This document shows, one piece after another, positions 1 through 10,250 of a DNA stretch of 64,000 nucleotides. Below the pieces are notes generated by a model. It was not told the origin of the DNA. It did not search any database and was given only the letters and a program-made list of their open reading frames with translations. The DNA is taken from positions 22,520,501 to 22,584,500 of the forward strand of contig JAZHRO010000073.1 of the NCBI GenBank assembly GCA_037157565.1, read 5' to 3'. How positions within the stretch are numbered: the first letter of the stretch is position 1; each line of letters opens with the position of its first letter. Position numbers and translations under genes: made by a program. Origin of the DNA: Thalassia testudinum (taxonomy: Eukaryota > Streptophyta > Magnoliopsida > Alismatales > Hydrocharitaceae).

Positions 1-1262
1 GAATAAAGCTAGACTTGTGATCCAAGGGTATAATTAAGAAGAAGGAATAGATTTTAATGAAACATATGTGCTTGTAGCTCGCCTAGAATTCGTTAGAATG
101 CTGTTAGCCTTTGCCACCCACATGGAGTTTATACTCTTTCAGATGGACGTCAAAAGCACGTTTCTGAATGGATTTATCAAGGAGGAAGTCTATGTTAAAC
201 AACCTTTAGGTTTTGAAGATGCAAACCATCCAGAACATATAAACTAAATAAAGCATTATATGGTCTAAAATAAGCTCCACGCGCTTGGTATGAAAGATTA
301 AAAACTTACCTAATTGAGAATGATTTTAAAATTGGCAAAATAGATCCAACTCTATTTACGAAAAGAAAAAAAATGATCTTTTAATAATACAAATTTATGT
401 AGACGACATCATCTTCAGTGCTACTAATATCTTTTATGCCAAGAATTCACAACGGTAATGCAGGATCAGTTTGAGATGAGTATGATGGGAGAACTTCAAT
501 TCTTTCTCGAACTTCAAATTGACCAGCTATCATCCGGAATATTCATATCTCAAACCAAGTACACCACGGAGATATTGAAGAAATATTCCATGGACAAAGT
601 AAAAGGAAAAGAAATGCCTATGGCAGCTTCTACACAGCTCTATAGATCAGAAGTTGTATAGAAGCATGATAGGTTCTTTATTACATTTAACTACTAGTAG
701 ACCTGATATTCTTTTCAGCACTTGCTTGTGTGCTCGTTTTCAAGTTGACCATAAAGAATTACACCTAAATGTAGTTAAAAGAATACTTAAATACCCAAAT
801 CACACACTAGATCTCGAACTTTTCTATCCAGAGTCAGCTACCTTGCATCTTTATTCCTTTTGTGATGCTGATTATGCAGGTAGCTTTATTGACCGAAAGA
901 GTACTAGTGGAACATGTCAATTTCTCGAAAATTCCCTAGTCTCTTGGTTCTTTAGAAAAGAACACACTGTTTCATTATCAACAACAGAAGCCAAATATGT
1001 AGCAGCATCTTTAGCTTGTTCACAACTCTTATGGATGAAACAAACTCTAGAAGATTTTGGCCTATCTTATAGATATAACAAAATACTTTGTGACAACACT
1101 AGTGCCATCAATCTATCTAAAAATCCTATTCAACATTTTAGGACTAAACACATTGATGTTAGGCATCACTTCCTAAGAGATTATGTCCTAAAAGGTGAGA
1201 TCAACCTAGAATTTTTTAAATCGAAGATCAATTAACTGATATATTTATGAAACCTTTACCAA
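1..1262 (+). pseudogene. SIRE-type Ty1/copia pol remnant (RT and RNase H)
   Basis: This is the C-terminal half of a copia polyprotein. The RT part reads QMDVKSTFLNG near 140-175 (palm motif A), and the catalytic YVDDIIF lies near 395-415. RNase H runs from about 654 to 1235 and contains CDADYAG, DRKSTSGTC, STTEAKYVA and CDNTSAINLSKNP followed by RTKHIDVRHHF, the pattern of SIRE/Maximus-lineage elements. The frame is broken by stops near 245, 270 and 660 and by frameshifts between 250 and 460. Gag, protease and integrase lie outside the window or are lost. The polyprotein tail (DIFMKPLPKDRF, then LGLSRL) continues to about 1310 in another frame. It is a dead copy and belongs with the LTR at 6031-7027. 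Confidence 0.9.
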
Positions 1263-2480
1263 AAGATAGATTTAAACTTATCTGCCATGCACTAGGATTA
1301 TCTAGGTTGAGAGAGCTAATTTGATAATTTTAATTGCATTGTTTTCAACCTTGGATCGATCAAAATTTTCAAATTGATCGACCAAACTATTTGATCGATC
1401 AATATTCCTTAATTGATCGACCAAAATCTTTGGTGGGAATTTTCCCTCCAAAAATTTGAAGTTTGATCGATCGACTTTGTTATTTGATCGACCAATCTGG
1501 TTGGGTGGGAATTTTCCCTCCAAGCCTTTGAATCCTGATCGACCAATGATCTAAATTAATCGATCAGTTGCAGTTTTGATCTACCAAAACTGGGTGGACT
1601 TGCTTTTCATGTTTGCGATTCAAATCGCCTCTAATCTTGCCTCTATTCATCTAAATCGAACCTAGTCTACTTGATTACCTACCCTAAATGCATTTACCTT
1701 ATTTACCTACCTAACTTTATATAAAATACCAACCCTTTACCACATTCCCTAATTTTTTTAACTCAACACCTCTACCCCACATCTTTTATCCCCACACCAC
1801 CAACAACCACCCTCCCCCCAACCCTACCTCCTCCGGTCATCGTGGTTGACTAACATCCTTCGGTGCCATTGACCACCACCGCATGTGCTCGCCGTCGCCG
1901 TTGCACGAAACACACATGCACTTGTCGACGACTCCCCCTGTCCTCGCCGTCGACTCTCCTCTCCGATCATGCCACACATCTCACACATGCCCTCGCCGTC
2001 TGCACTTGCTGGCTGTACTTGCTATCATCGATGACCATGTTGACTCCCTCTTGATCGACCATTTTGATCGATCATGGTGCCCTCTACAAATTAAATTAAA
2101 TCCGTTTCTTTTGGATTTTTCTTAAGTATAGATGTGTTATGACTTGATCTTATGGTACTCTTGTGTGAATCTTGTGTTTGCATGCCATTTTGAAAGCATT
2201 TATGAGCTTATCACTCATGGAAATCTCGATTTTGTCCGGTCTGTTCACTTTTGGTCAACCAAATTCCTTGGTTGATTGACCACAAGTCGATTTTTCAGAA
2301 GTCTGCCCAATCTACTTTTGATCAACCAATATTCCTTATTTGATCAACCAACGTGATTTTTTTGAACTGAGATGGCTTCAAAACATGCACGTGCCTCCTC
2401 TTCGAGTTCTTGTGATACACTTTTGACCAATTTTTCATTACTGAGAATGCCTGTGAGTGTTTCTCCATTCTTGTTAAGCT
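1263..2480 (+). other. Post-pol spacer of the SIRE element
   Basis: I see no convincing protein here. The spacer contains clusters of TTGATCGACCA-like palindromes (1354-1600, 2045-2075, 2265-2350) and a C-rich segment (about 1790-2010) with CCACCA and CGCCGTCG runs. The short frames in it are low complexity and unsupported. Confidence 0.5.
1354..1600. repeat. TTGATCGACCA palindrome cluster
   Basis: GATCGATCA/GATCGACCA cores start at 1354, 1376, 1393 and 1415, giving spacings of 22, 17 and 22 bp, with further copies up to about 1590. The same motif recurs in all three SIRE-type LTRs of this window, but this cluster lies outside an LTR, between pol and the env-like frame. Confidence 0.75.
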
Positions 2481-2489
2481 TTCCCCCCA

Positions 2490-3123
2490 CGTTGGTAGAC
2501 CTGTTGACTTTCCTTATTTTGAGTCTATCTTTCCCATAATCCGTGAGAAATTTGCATATCACAAGATTCTACGTCTTTTTGAGTAGAACTTTTATGCGAG
2601 TTCCATGAACAGCCGTATATTCGGTGTTGACCCCATGGCTTGTCACCTATTTTATGTCAATCTCAGGAATATAGGTGAGGGGTTCAACATTGAGCTTACC
2701 TCAAATGTCTGCGACATGGAGGTTTTGGTTAATGCAAATGTCATCTCTAAGATTCTTGGTTGTCTATCTATTGGACCTACTTTTCTTGAGCTTCACTAAT
2801 AGACATAGATGGAGTCTACTCGGGAGACCTTGCTCACTCCCAATCATTATGAATTGGGCCATCCTGGCAAGTCACCATACTTTCGTTGTCTTCCATGTTT
2901 TCTTAATAGAGTTTTTCTATGGAATTTTATGTCTAAATCTACCTCTTTTGAGAACTACCCTGGTATCATGCTCATTGCCCTCTATGCATTTATTAAGAAC
3001 AAGCAGTTCAATTGGAACCAGTTGATTTTGTATTTGATGAGTAAGCAACCCACCATCTCCTTCCAGTTTGGGACACTCCCCTCTCACAACTTCCTACATT
3101 TTAGTGTTCCACCGGATATTAAC
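2490..3123 (+). pseudogene. Post-pol (env-like) ORF of SIRE element, N-terminal part
   Basis: The translation continues from about 2490, with readable segments at 2605-2799 (MNSRIFGVDPMACHLFYVNL, then VNANVISKILGCLSIGP) and 2809-3129 (ESTRETLLTPNHYEL, then PGIMLIALYAFIKNKQFNW). This layout resembles the putative plant transposon protein domain found downstream of pol in SIRE-like elements and often called env-like. I see no clear signal peptide or membrane segment in this part, so an envelope role is not supported. Stops near 2800 break the frame. It is cut at 3123 by the insertion of a solo LTR with TSD TTAAC, and the C-terminal part resumes after 4969. Confidence 0.55.
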
Positions 3124-3825
3124 TATTGAAGCAGAAAATCTACGCAAAAAGGTTGAGTTTTGAAAAACCCGTCATTGTAGAGCGATTTGCGAGGAAAAAC
3201 GTCAACAAATAAATTTTACCGAAACTCGAAAAGAATTTCAGGTCGACCATAAGGAGGCGGACGTTTGATTAAAAATCGCATTTGATTTGTTTGTCATGAA
3301 GTAGATTAGCTGGTTGAAAAACTAGCTATCTACTTAAAGAATAATGAATATAAGAGAGAGAGAATACTACAAATAAAGACAAAATAGAAGTAGAATCAAC
3401 ATAAATTTCATAACCATCGAGTGATGTTCATTACAACTAATCACTACAACTACTCATTACACTAGAAAGCAGGAAATCTATGCTAGAAAGTAATAAGAGA
3501 GAAGGTAGAGAGAGGTTATCCTCTTCAATGGCTGCTTGGAGGATGAGCCACATTGATGGAACGCCTGGAAGAACATGGTAAGATGTGGGACGAAGGAGAA
3601 CGAAGACGAATGACAGAGGACGGGGCAGGGTGATGATGCAACGGGATCTACTTCCCGAACAGTGGTAAGAAGACAACCGCAGAATGCGCCACAAATAGGA
3701 TGAGAAGGTGGAAAAATTATATTTTTAACTCTAGAGGAGCTTCTTGGGTTTGGGACAAGCTCTTAGAGCTTTGGAGGGGGTGAGAGAAGAGAGGAAAGGA
3801 TAAGAGATATGTGGGGGCCGTAGGG

Positions 3826-3834
3826 CTATTTATA
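3826..3834 (-). promoter_or_regulatory. LTR TATA box
   Basis: TATAAATAG on the minus strand. It lies in the solo LTR at the place that matches the TATA-like CTATAAAAGG at 62946 in the related LTR. Confidence 0.6.
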
Positions 3835-4204
3835 GGTGAGGCTTGAAGGGGCAATTAGGTCATTTCAAATTTAAAACATTAATGCAAGGGCCTTTAGTGA
3901 TGGATTAAACGTCATTAAAGCCTTGAACGTGGGTTTAGTAAGCTTTCCCATGCCTGTCACTTCTTCTCCCTTGGCTTCAATGCATAATCATGTCCTAGCA
4001 CTCTCAGTCATCCGATTGCGAGATCGAACGAGTTAAACACACCGTGCCTCATCGTGCACCTACGTCAGATTGCACATGGATGGCGTGTCCGATGGTGCGT
4101 TTGTGATCCACGTGATTTGGTGATGCCACGTGGCTAATCCTGTCGTCGTTCATCCTCGATCCAACGGCCACAATTGGCCCGCACCCACTCGCGCCCTCGA
4201 TTTG

Positions 4205-4275
4205 AGGCGCATGCGGTCTCGAACCCGCGACCTCCGTGTTGCCCACGGGCGCATGACCGCTGCACCATGTCTTGT
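4205..4275 (-). ncRNA. tRNA-like stretch with A and B boxes inside the LTR
   Basis: On the minus strand, TGGTGCAGCGG (A-box-like) is followed after about 30 nt by GGGTTCGAGACC (B-box-like). A D-arm (GGTGC with GCGCC), an anticodon-like arm (CCGTG with CACGG) and a T-arm (GCGG with CCGC around GTTCGAGA) can be drawn. No clean seven-pair acceptor stem is seen, so it is not called as a functional tRNA. The equivalent place in LTR 61857-63615 also has A/B-box motifs. It could be an ancient tRNA or SINE-head insertion. Confidence 0.5.
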
Positions 4276-4482
4276 TTTGAGGTGAGTTTATGTTTTGAGC
4301 TTAAGCACCCTCGATCATTGGATGAAGATCCAACGATTGAGGTGCATTGAGCGTTGCCTTCAGAAGAGGAGGTGCGGCCTCGAGTGAATCTCGACCGTTG
4401 GATCAAGAACCAACGACTGAGATCGTACAATGGAGAGGCCTTCAAGGAAGAGGAGTGGCCTGATGGTGCTTTTAGATGGCTA

Positions 4483-4506
4483 GGATGATGCCACGTGGCA
4501 CCATCC
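4483..4506. repeat. G-box-centred palindrome in LTR
   Basis: A 24-nt near-perfect inverted repeat centred on TGCCACGTGGCA, with one mismatched pair. CACGTG is the core bound by plant bZIP and bHLH factors. A related hairpin sits at 62303-62336 in the other family-C LTR. Confidence 0.7.
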
Positions 4507-4969
4507 TGGCCGTCCATCTTCATATGCTCGTAGGTGGTGCTACAGATGTCAGATTGGATCAATTTTTGCATCGTTGAGCTGCGATCGTCAATTTGAACCC
4601 ATCCGTGTAGTCAGATTCATCATCTAAAGAATGGATTTACACCACCTGGCCCCTTGACCTCTAATCTGATCTTTCTCGGAATGCATTTGATGCTACAGAA
4701 GTCCGATCAGGGTGATCAAGAGCCGTTGAACTCCGATTGTCGCCCTGATCAGATCCGTATGGTTGGATCTTCAATCTAAGGCCATGATAAGATATTGCCC
4801 TATTTCTTGACCACAAAAAGAGAAAATGAACCTAAAATTTATACAACCAAATCTTAATGCATGATGATGCATGTTATGCAATATTTATAATATATGATGC
4901 AATTTTATGTCTAAGAATACACAAAAAAATGGACTGTTTATGTGATATAAACATGTTTACATCATTAAC

Positions 4970-5640
4970 CATAAATAATTCATTATGAGAGTCTCCATTT
5001 TTGGTAGACTCACTTATACCAAGATGGAGAAAGCTCAGGGAGCTTGTGGTGAGGATGCAGACCAGCAGCAGCAGCCGCCTCAGGAGTCAGATAGACCCTC
5101 CTTTGTAGTACCTCCTCCTTTCCCACTGTATGAGCATTTCACAGTAACCTATCCTCCTCCAGTGCAACCTACTTCATCTTTCTATGACCAGGAGTGGGGC
5201 CTTCTTGACAGATCGCTTACAGGAAGGGACTACATCAGTATCCAGGATGTTAGTGACGGTATTTCTTTAATGATGCATTGATAGAGAGAGATAGATTTGG
5301 TGATGATGAGACATGGGCATTAGGTATCGAATATCTGAATGCTTAAGGATAGTTTTTGGATAGACTTGGAGAGTCTATTCACAGGATTTAGCAGCAGTTT
5401 CACAGGCCTCCTAGTCCTTGTCGATCTACTATAGTGCCTCCCTCATTAGCAACTCCTCCTCCTCCTACTACAATAGAGACAGATCAGCAGGTGACACCTC
5501 CTCGCTGGACATCTAGGCAGTCGACACCCAGATCATTAGCTCAGAGACAACTTTATCTTTGTCGCCCTGCTTGATTAGGGAGATCTGACTCGATGGACCT
5601 CGAGTTAGATACAGACCTACAGAGCATGATGGGCATTTAT
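4970..5640 (+). pseudogene. Post-pol (env-like) ORF of SIRE element, C-terminal part
   Basis: This is the continuation after the solo LTR. A readable stretch at 4985-5281 has a Q-rich tract (QQQQPP), a proline-rich stretch and then EWGLLDRSLTGRDYISIQD. Further on, proline-rich reading continues with several stops to about 5640. It is likely the tail of the same env-like frame. No function can be assigned. Confidence 0.4.
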
Positions 5641-5898
5641 GGCCTCTTTAGGGTAGTACATTATTTATTCTTCTCAGATACTATATCTCTATTGCTTCTT
5701 TTCATTTTAGCACTATGGCCTGTAGTACTATTTATATCACATGGATTGTTTTATCCTGCCTTTTCATCTCTATATAAATATCAGATGCATGTTTATATTT
5801 TCTTATACATGGTTATCTTCTTTTATATAAAATGCATGTTTACTTCTATTTCAAAATTAAGTTACAAGTTAAATATTAACTACTTCAATTACGTATTT

Positions 5899-6030
5899 AA
5901 GGGGGAGATAATTTTGGTTAATAGTTGTATGTTTACTTTTTGTTGCAACAAAGAGGGGGAGATATTATGCATAACTCTTTATATTTCTATCTCTCTAATA
6001 ATCATAATTTTGTTGTCAAAAGGGGGATAG
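5899..6030 (+). other. Serial polypurine tracts before the SIRE 3' LTR
   Basis: Three near-identical tracts, each with GGGGGAKA (AAGGGGGAGAT, AGAGGGGGAGAT, AAAAGGGGGATAG), lie at about 5899, 5951 and 6018, spaced 53 and 65 bp. The last one directly abuts the LTR start TGTAAGTACC and is the likely plus-strand primer. Confidence 0.7.
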
Positions 6031-6240
6031 TGTAAGTACCCCTGTTTTGATGCACCAAAATTATACTATCTGCGAAACTAATCTTTCAGGACTCTCTCTT
6101 GGATTAAAGTTAGAAGATTGCTGACTTTGTCTTAGTGTCTTTTTATCTTTTTTGACTATAGATTATAATGTAAGAAACCTCAAAATAAGTTTCAAATGGA
6201 TTTTCGCACTTCCCATAAAAAATAAGTTTTTAGGATTATT

Positions 6241-6450
6241 GATCGACCAAATAATAAAATTGATTGACCAAATTCACTGATCGACCATCTTAATTAATTG
6301 ATCAAATTAGCCTATTTTAGGGTGTTGATAAATTCACTTTTGATCGACCATCTAGGTAAATTAACCGACCAATCATTGATTGATCAAATAACTAGTTTAA
6401 CCAACCAAAACTCATTTTGATCGACCAAACTACCTTAATTGATCAACTAA
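6241..6450. repeat. TTGATCGACCA palindrome array in LTR
   Basis: Cores start at 6241, 6262, 6279 and 6300 (spacings 21, 17, 21 bp), and further copies follow to about 6450. The arms are self-complementary with a CpG centre, and several copies show C-to-T or G-to-A decay. Confidence 0.75.
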
Positions 6451-6480
6451 TTTGATTTCCTTTTCTGGTCGATTTGCAAG

Positions 6481-6490
6481 TATAAATAGA
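6481..6490 (+). promoter_or_regulatory. LTR TATA box
   Basis: TATAAATAGA, just downstream of the palindrome array in the plus-strand SIRE LTR. Confidence 0.6.
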
Positions 6491-7338
6491 TGTTGTACGT
6501 AGCCTTTTCAAAACATACCTTCAAGAAGAAATCCATCTAAAAGAAAGAGCTTTACGTGCTTCCCTCTAAGTGCTTCTGCACTTCTACTTACAAGACTTTC
6601 AATGCATGATGATTCAAACCTGCTGAAATCTAGTTTGACTTTCCTTGAGGTTCCATAGGTTTATACTATTTTTATATTACTTGTTGCTTTTGATTAATGG
6701 ATCCCAAGATGTTGGGAGAAATCTATTGTTGTTATTGTGTTTCTCTTTAGGTAAAGCGAAGGGATCATTGTAAGAGGTTGTGCCACCCTTGTTTCAAGTG
6801 GTATGTTAGTGGATTGACTATCCTTGACTAGTTGGGAAAATCCTAAGCTGAAAGGCTTTGGTAATGGTTTTCACCTGGGAAGGGTTTTCACTATAAATCC
6901 AGGTGCCTTTTGTGTATGAAATTCTTGTGGTTTGATTTGTCTTTGCAATTATGATATTTAACTTTATAAAAGATGATACTATTCACCCCTCCCCTCTAGT
7001 ATCCATTAAGATCTGCAGGAACCCTTAGGTAGCACAACCTCTTACAAACCACTTCTCCTTTACCAACAAAGAGAAGTCACAAACAACGTTGGAAATTCCA
7101 ACACGAAAGGTCCCAACAAATGAAATGAATGAAGTAAAATGAATACAAAAATTAATCCTATGGAACTTTAAGGAATTGAAATATGCAAATCGAGTTTTCT
7201 TTTTAGAAGCGCAAAGCAACGTGCTTTTGAAGGGTGTAGAAGAATGAGCATGAAAGCACAAGTAAGAATTGAAGTAGAAGCATTTTTTCTCTTTGAAATC
7301 TTTTTCAATGTGTGTTTTGAAATGAAGGGTGTGGAGCC

Positions 7339-7347
7339 CTATTTATA
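7339..7347 (-). promoter_or_regulatory. LTR TATA box
   Basis: TATAAATAG on the minus strand. The matching copy in the other LTR of this element lies at 30361-30369. Confidence 0.55.
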
Positions 7348-7384
7348 GGTGAAAATGAAGCATTTTTGCAAATGTTAGAAAAAA

Positions 7385-7660
7385 TCATTTGAACAAAATT
7401 GGTCGATAAATTTTCTTAATTGGTTGATTAATTTTCATTTTCATCAATCAATTTACTTAATTGGTCGATCAATTTTCATTTTGATCGATCAATTTACTTA
7501 ATTTATTGATCAATTACTGATTGATCAAATATTTAATTGGTCGATCAATTGCGGGAAAATCGGATTTGACTGTTAGGCTAATTTGATTGATCACTATTCT
7601 TATTTTGATCAATCAATTGATTTGATTGATCAATTCTAATATTTTGGTTGGTTCAATATT
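7385..7660. repeat. TTGGTCGATCAA palindrome array
   Basis: Repeated TTGGTCGATCAATTT and TTGATCGATCAATTTACTTAA units, often 21 bp apart. The counterpart in the other LTR is at about 30418-30600. Confidence 0.75.
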
Positions 7661-7881
7661 ATTTAGATGTTTATTTTATGATTTAGAAAGGTTTGTTTTT
7701 AATCTTGAGGTTCCTTATAGTAATTCTAGACTCAAGAAATATAAACGAATTACGATGACTGAAGATAATCTTCACTTTGATCCACGTAGAGGATAACTGA
7801 CTTGATTTGAGAAAGTGTAATCCTGAAAGATTAGTTCACAATAAAACATAATTTTGTTTCATCAAAATAAAGATCTCAACA

Positions 7882-8413
7882 TTCTACCCCTTTTTGATGA
7901 TAATAAAATTACAATTATGCATGCGAGAAAATAAATAATTATTTTAGAATTTCTCCCCCTATAAACATGCATATTTAATCTCCCTTTTTGTTATCAACAA
8001 AATGATATATATCAAATGACTTTGTTATTAAGCATACTTAAATAAGTGAAATTCCAAGAAGGAAATTGGCATTTTTCTCTTTCTTTTTCAAGTAATATTC
8101 TAATAAGCACAATGTCAAATTAATCATGTTCAACATATGAAAATTATCAAGTTCATGATAAGGAGATGATCAAATTCATGATAGTCTAGAAGGATGTCTA
8201 TAAAAGTAAGTGCTAAGTAAGAGTTATATGAATGATGCTTGTTGCTTAAAAATAAATGCATAGAGAATGTATATTTTAAAGATGTCATCTAAATGCCACT
8301 TAGATTGTGATCTTGATTCTCCTCAAATAATGATCCCATATCAAGGTTTAGTGTTGATTATTTTTCTCCTCTTGTTGTCGAATAACACAAAGCTATAGAA
8401 TAAATCAATTTTG
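7882..8413 (-). other. 3' untranslated region with serial polypurine tracts
   Basis: On the minus strand, purine tracts lie at about 7884-7895 (AAAAAGGGGTAGA, adjacent to the LTR), 7951-7960 (AGGGGGAGAA) and 7978-7988 (AAAAAGGGAGA). The rest is AT-rich with no readable protein. The CACTA element starts at its right end, after TSD TTG. Confidence 0.6.
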
Positions 8414-8850
8414 CACTAGTAGAAAAGGTGTTGTTCTCGACGGTAAATTTTTGACCATTTTACAACAATCGCTAATAATCATATTTTCGACCGTTGTAAG
8501 GTAAAACGGTTGCCAAAACACCAAGCATTAAGTTTCCCACGTACTGCGTAGAGGTTTTGGTTGAGGTTATTCTTGACCATTTATAACGGTCGAGAATATG
8601 AGATGTATCGACCATTAATAATAAAACGGTCAACGATAAGCTTTTCATGAACCACCAAGTTGAAAAGTTAATTTGAGATCATTCTGAACTGTTGATAAAC
8701 GGTCTAGAATAAGGTATTTTTTGACCATTCATAGAAAATGGTCGACAATAAGCTTTTCATGACTTGCCTCCTTGAAAAAGTTAATTTTCAAATGCCATTG
8801 TCGACCGTTTATATGGAACATTCGGGAAAGGTTGACTAAAATACATCGTG
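8414..8850. repeat. CACTA left terminal and subterminal repeats
   Basis: The TIR is followed by many copies of TTCTCGACCRTTnnnnAACGGTCGAGAAT-type inverted pairs, for example near 8500, 8578, 8612 and 8800. In En/Spm such subterminal repeats bind TnpA. A duplicated unit ending AATAAGCTTTTCATGA occurs at about 8635 and 8748. Confidence 0.8.
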
Positions 8851-8859
8851 TAGCCCCGA

Positions 8860-9440
8860 CTCCCTCCCCCTTCCTCCCAAATCCTCTTCTCCTCCAAGCT
8901 TCCTCTTCTGCGACCCCATTCCTTCATGACACCCTTGGCCTCTCCTCTTCGTCGATGGACCCCTCCTCCTCAGGTAGTCGTCCTCTTCCCTCAGCTCCTC
9001 CTCCGCTCGGTTCCTTCAACTGCCACCACCATAACCGGTCGGCCAGCCTCATCCCTCCGCTACCACCATAACTGGCCGGTCGCCACCACCATCAACACCT
9101 CACTACCACCACCACCAACACCTTCCCCTTCTTCTCGTTGCCGACCCCTACCACCACCAGCAACACCACCCCCTGCCGCCACGACTGCCACCAGTAGCAC
9201 CCCTACTGCCACCTCCGCCAGCACCAGCACCACCACCACCTTGTCGCTACCCTCGCCACCAGCGTGCACCACCACCACCCCCTACCGCTAGGCCCTACCA
9301 CCTCCAGGCCCACCACCACCACAGCCACCTCTTGCCGCCACCATGACCACCTCCTCCTGTCCCTACCACCGCTACTACCACGCAACTACCACCACTAGCA
9401 CCACTTGCCACCACCACCACCACCTCCTTCTGCCGCCATT
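8860..9440 (+). repeat. CCACCA-rich low-complexity segment in CACTA
   Basis: This pyrimidine-rich, GC-rich segment is dominated by CCACCA/CCTCC triplets, and all frames read as P, S and T runs. It could be a captured exon fragment or an expanded trinucleotide tract. I cannot identify a protein family. A compositionally similar segment lies at 26640-27440 near the other end of the transposon. Confidence 0.6.
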
Positions 9441-9449
9441 AATTTCTCA

Positions 9450-9780
9450 TTTTTACTGTAGTATTTACTTATAGATTTAATTATGAATGTAATTAAATTC
9501 TATGATTTAATTATGAATGTAATTAAATGCTTTACTTCAATGCATCAATGTTTAGCTAAAATGCATCAATTTAGCTTCAATGCCTAATGGTCTCTTCCAT
9601 TTGTCATTATTGTTATGTGATGGTGTGCACATGAAATGTGGGGTGTGCCCACATGTTAGTTTCTTTTTTTATTTGATCTGAATGTAGAGTGTGCCTACAT
9701 AATGAGTTTTATATGCAGGAATTGGAGGATGTGCATATTATAGGTGAAACTCTATCGAAATTTATTTGTCTTTGAGTTTA
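9450..9780. other. AT-rich spacer, no gene seen
   Basis: It contains a short direct duplication (TCTATGATTTAATTATGAATGTAATTAAA type, about 9470-9520) and one copy of the palindrome-like TGTGGGGTGTGCCCACA at about 9638-9654. Confidence 0.5.
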
Positions 9781-10250
9781 CTTTCTAGGTTTAGGGTTTA
9801 GGATGTTGGGTTTAGGTTTTCGATTGATGATGGAATTGGATTTTAAGTTTAAAGTGCTAGGTTACGGGTTTTTAATTTAGGGTTTAAAGTGTTAGGTTTA
9901 GGGTTTTACGCTTTTGAATTTAGAGTTTAAGATTGGGTGTTGGGTGTTGGGTTTGGGTTTTAGGGTTTTGAGTTTAGAGTTTAAAGATTTATTATTTGGG
10001 TGTTGGGTTCTGGATTTAGGATTTAGGGTATTAGATTTATGGTTTAGGTTTTAGGGTGTTGGGTTTTGAGTTTCAGTATAAAGGTGTTTGATTTATGGTG
10101 TAGGATTTAGATTTTAAGGGACTTGTTTAATGGTTACAAATTAGGCTAGGGTTTAATGCTTAGGGGTTAGGGTTCAGGTTACACTTTAGTGTTTAGGGGT
10201 TAAGGTTTAGGTTAGAGTTCAGTGTTTAGGGGTTAAAGGTTTAAGTTTTT
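9781..10250. repeat. Degenerate telomere-like TTTAGGG stretch
   Basis: About 470 bp of repeated GGTTTAGGG, GTTTAGGGTTTTAG and TGTTGGGTTTAG phrases. The Arabidopsis-type telomere unit TTTAGGG occurs several times amid decayed versions. It lies inside the CACTA element, upstream of Tnp2. Confidence 0.7.

Larger units (their letters stand above)
3124..4964 (-). mobile_element. Solo LTR, Athila-type (family C)
   Basis: This 1841-bp LTR is flanked by perfect 5-bp duplications TTAAC (3119-3123 and 4965-4969). On the minus strand it starts TGATGTAAACATG and ends near TTCAATA, where the expected CA is mutated. It aligns along its length with 61857-63615, which is followed by a PBS, so it is an LTR left after recombination between two LTRs. 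It contains a TATA box (minus, 3826-3834), a tRNA-like stretch (4205-4275) and a G-box palindrome (4483-4506). Reading frames inside it are not genes. Confidence 0.9.
6031..7027 (+). mobile_element. SIRE-type 3' LTR
   Basis: It starts TGTAAGTACCCCTG right after a polypurine tract and ends near 7027 (CTGCAGGAACCCTTA). That end aligns with the end of the LTR at 29837-30818 (CTGCAGCACCTTCA on its minus strand). It carries TTGATCGACCA palindromes (6241-6450) and a TATA box at 6481. The right edge is inferred because no TSD can be read at the junction with the inverted LTR. Confidence 0.75.
7028..7881 (-). mobile_element. Truncated 3' LTR of the gag-only SIRE element
   Basis: It matches 30049-30818 closely, for example the AACAAAGAGAAGTCACAAAC block and the ATCAATTTACTTAATTGGTC palindromes. 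It lacks the sequence matching 29837-30048. It lies in inverted orientation directly against the LTR 6031-7027. A minus-strand TATA box is at 7339-7347. Confidence 0.85.

Noticed and set aside
4205..4275. Functional tRNA gene
   Set aside because: A and B boxes are present but no proper acceptor stem or CCA-end context could be drawn, so it is listed only as tRNA-like.
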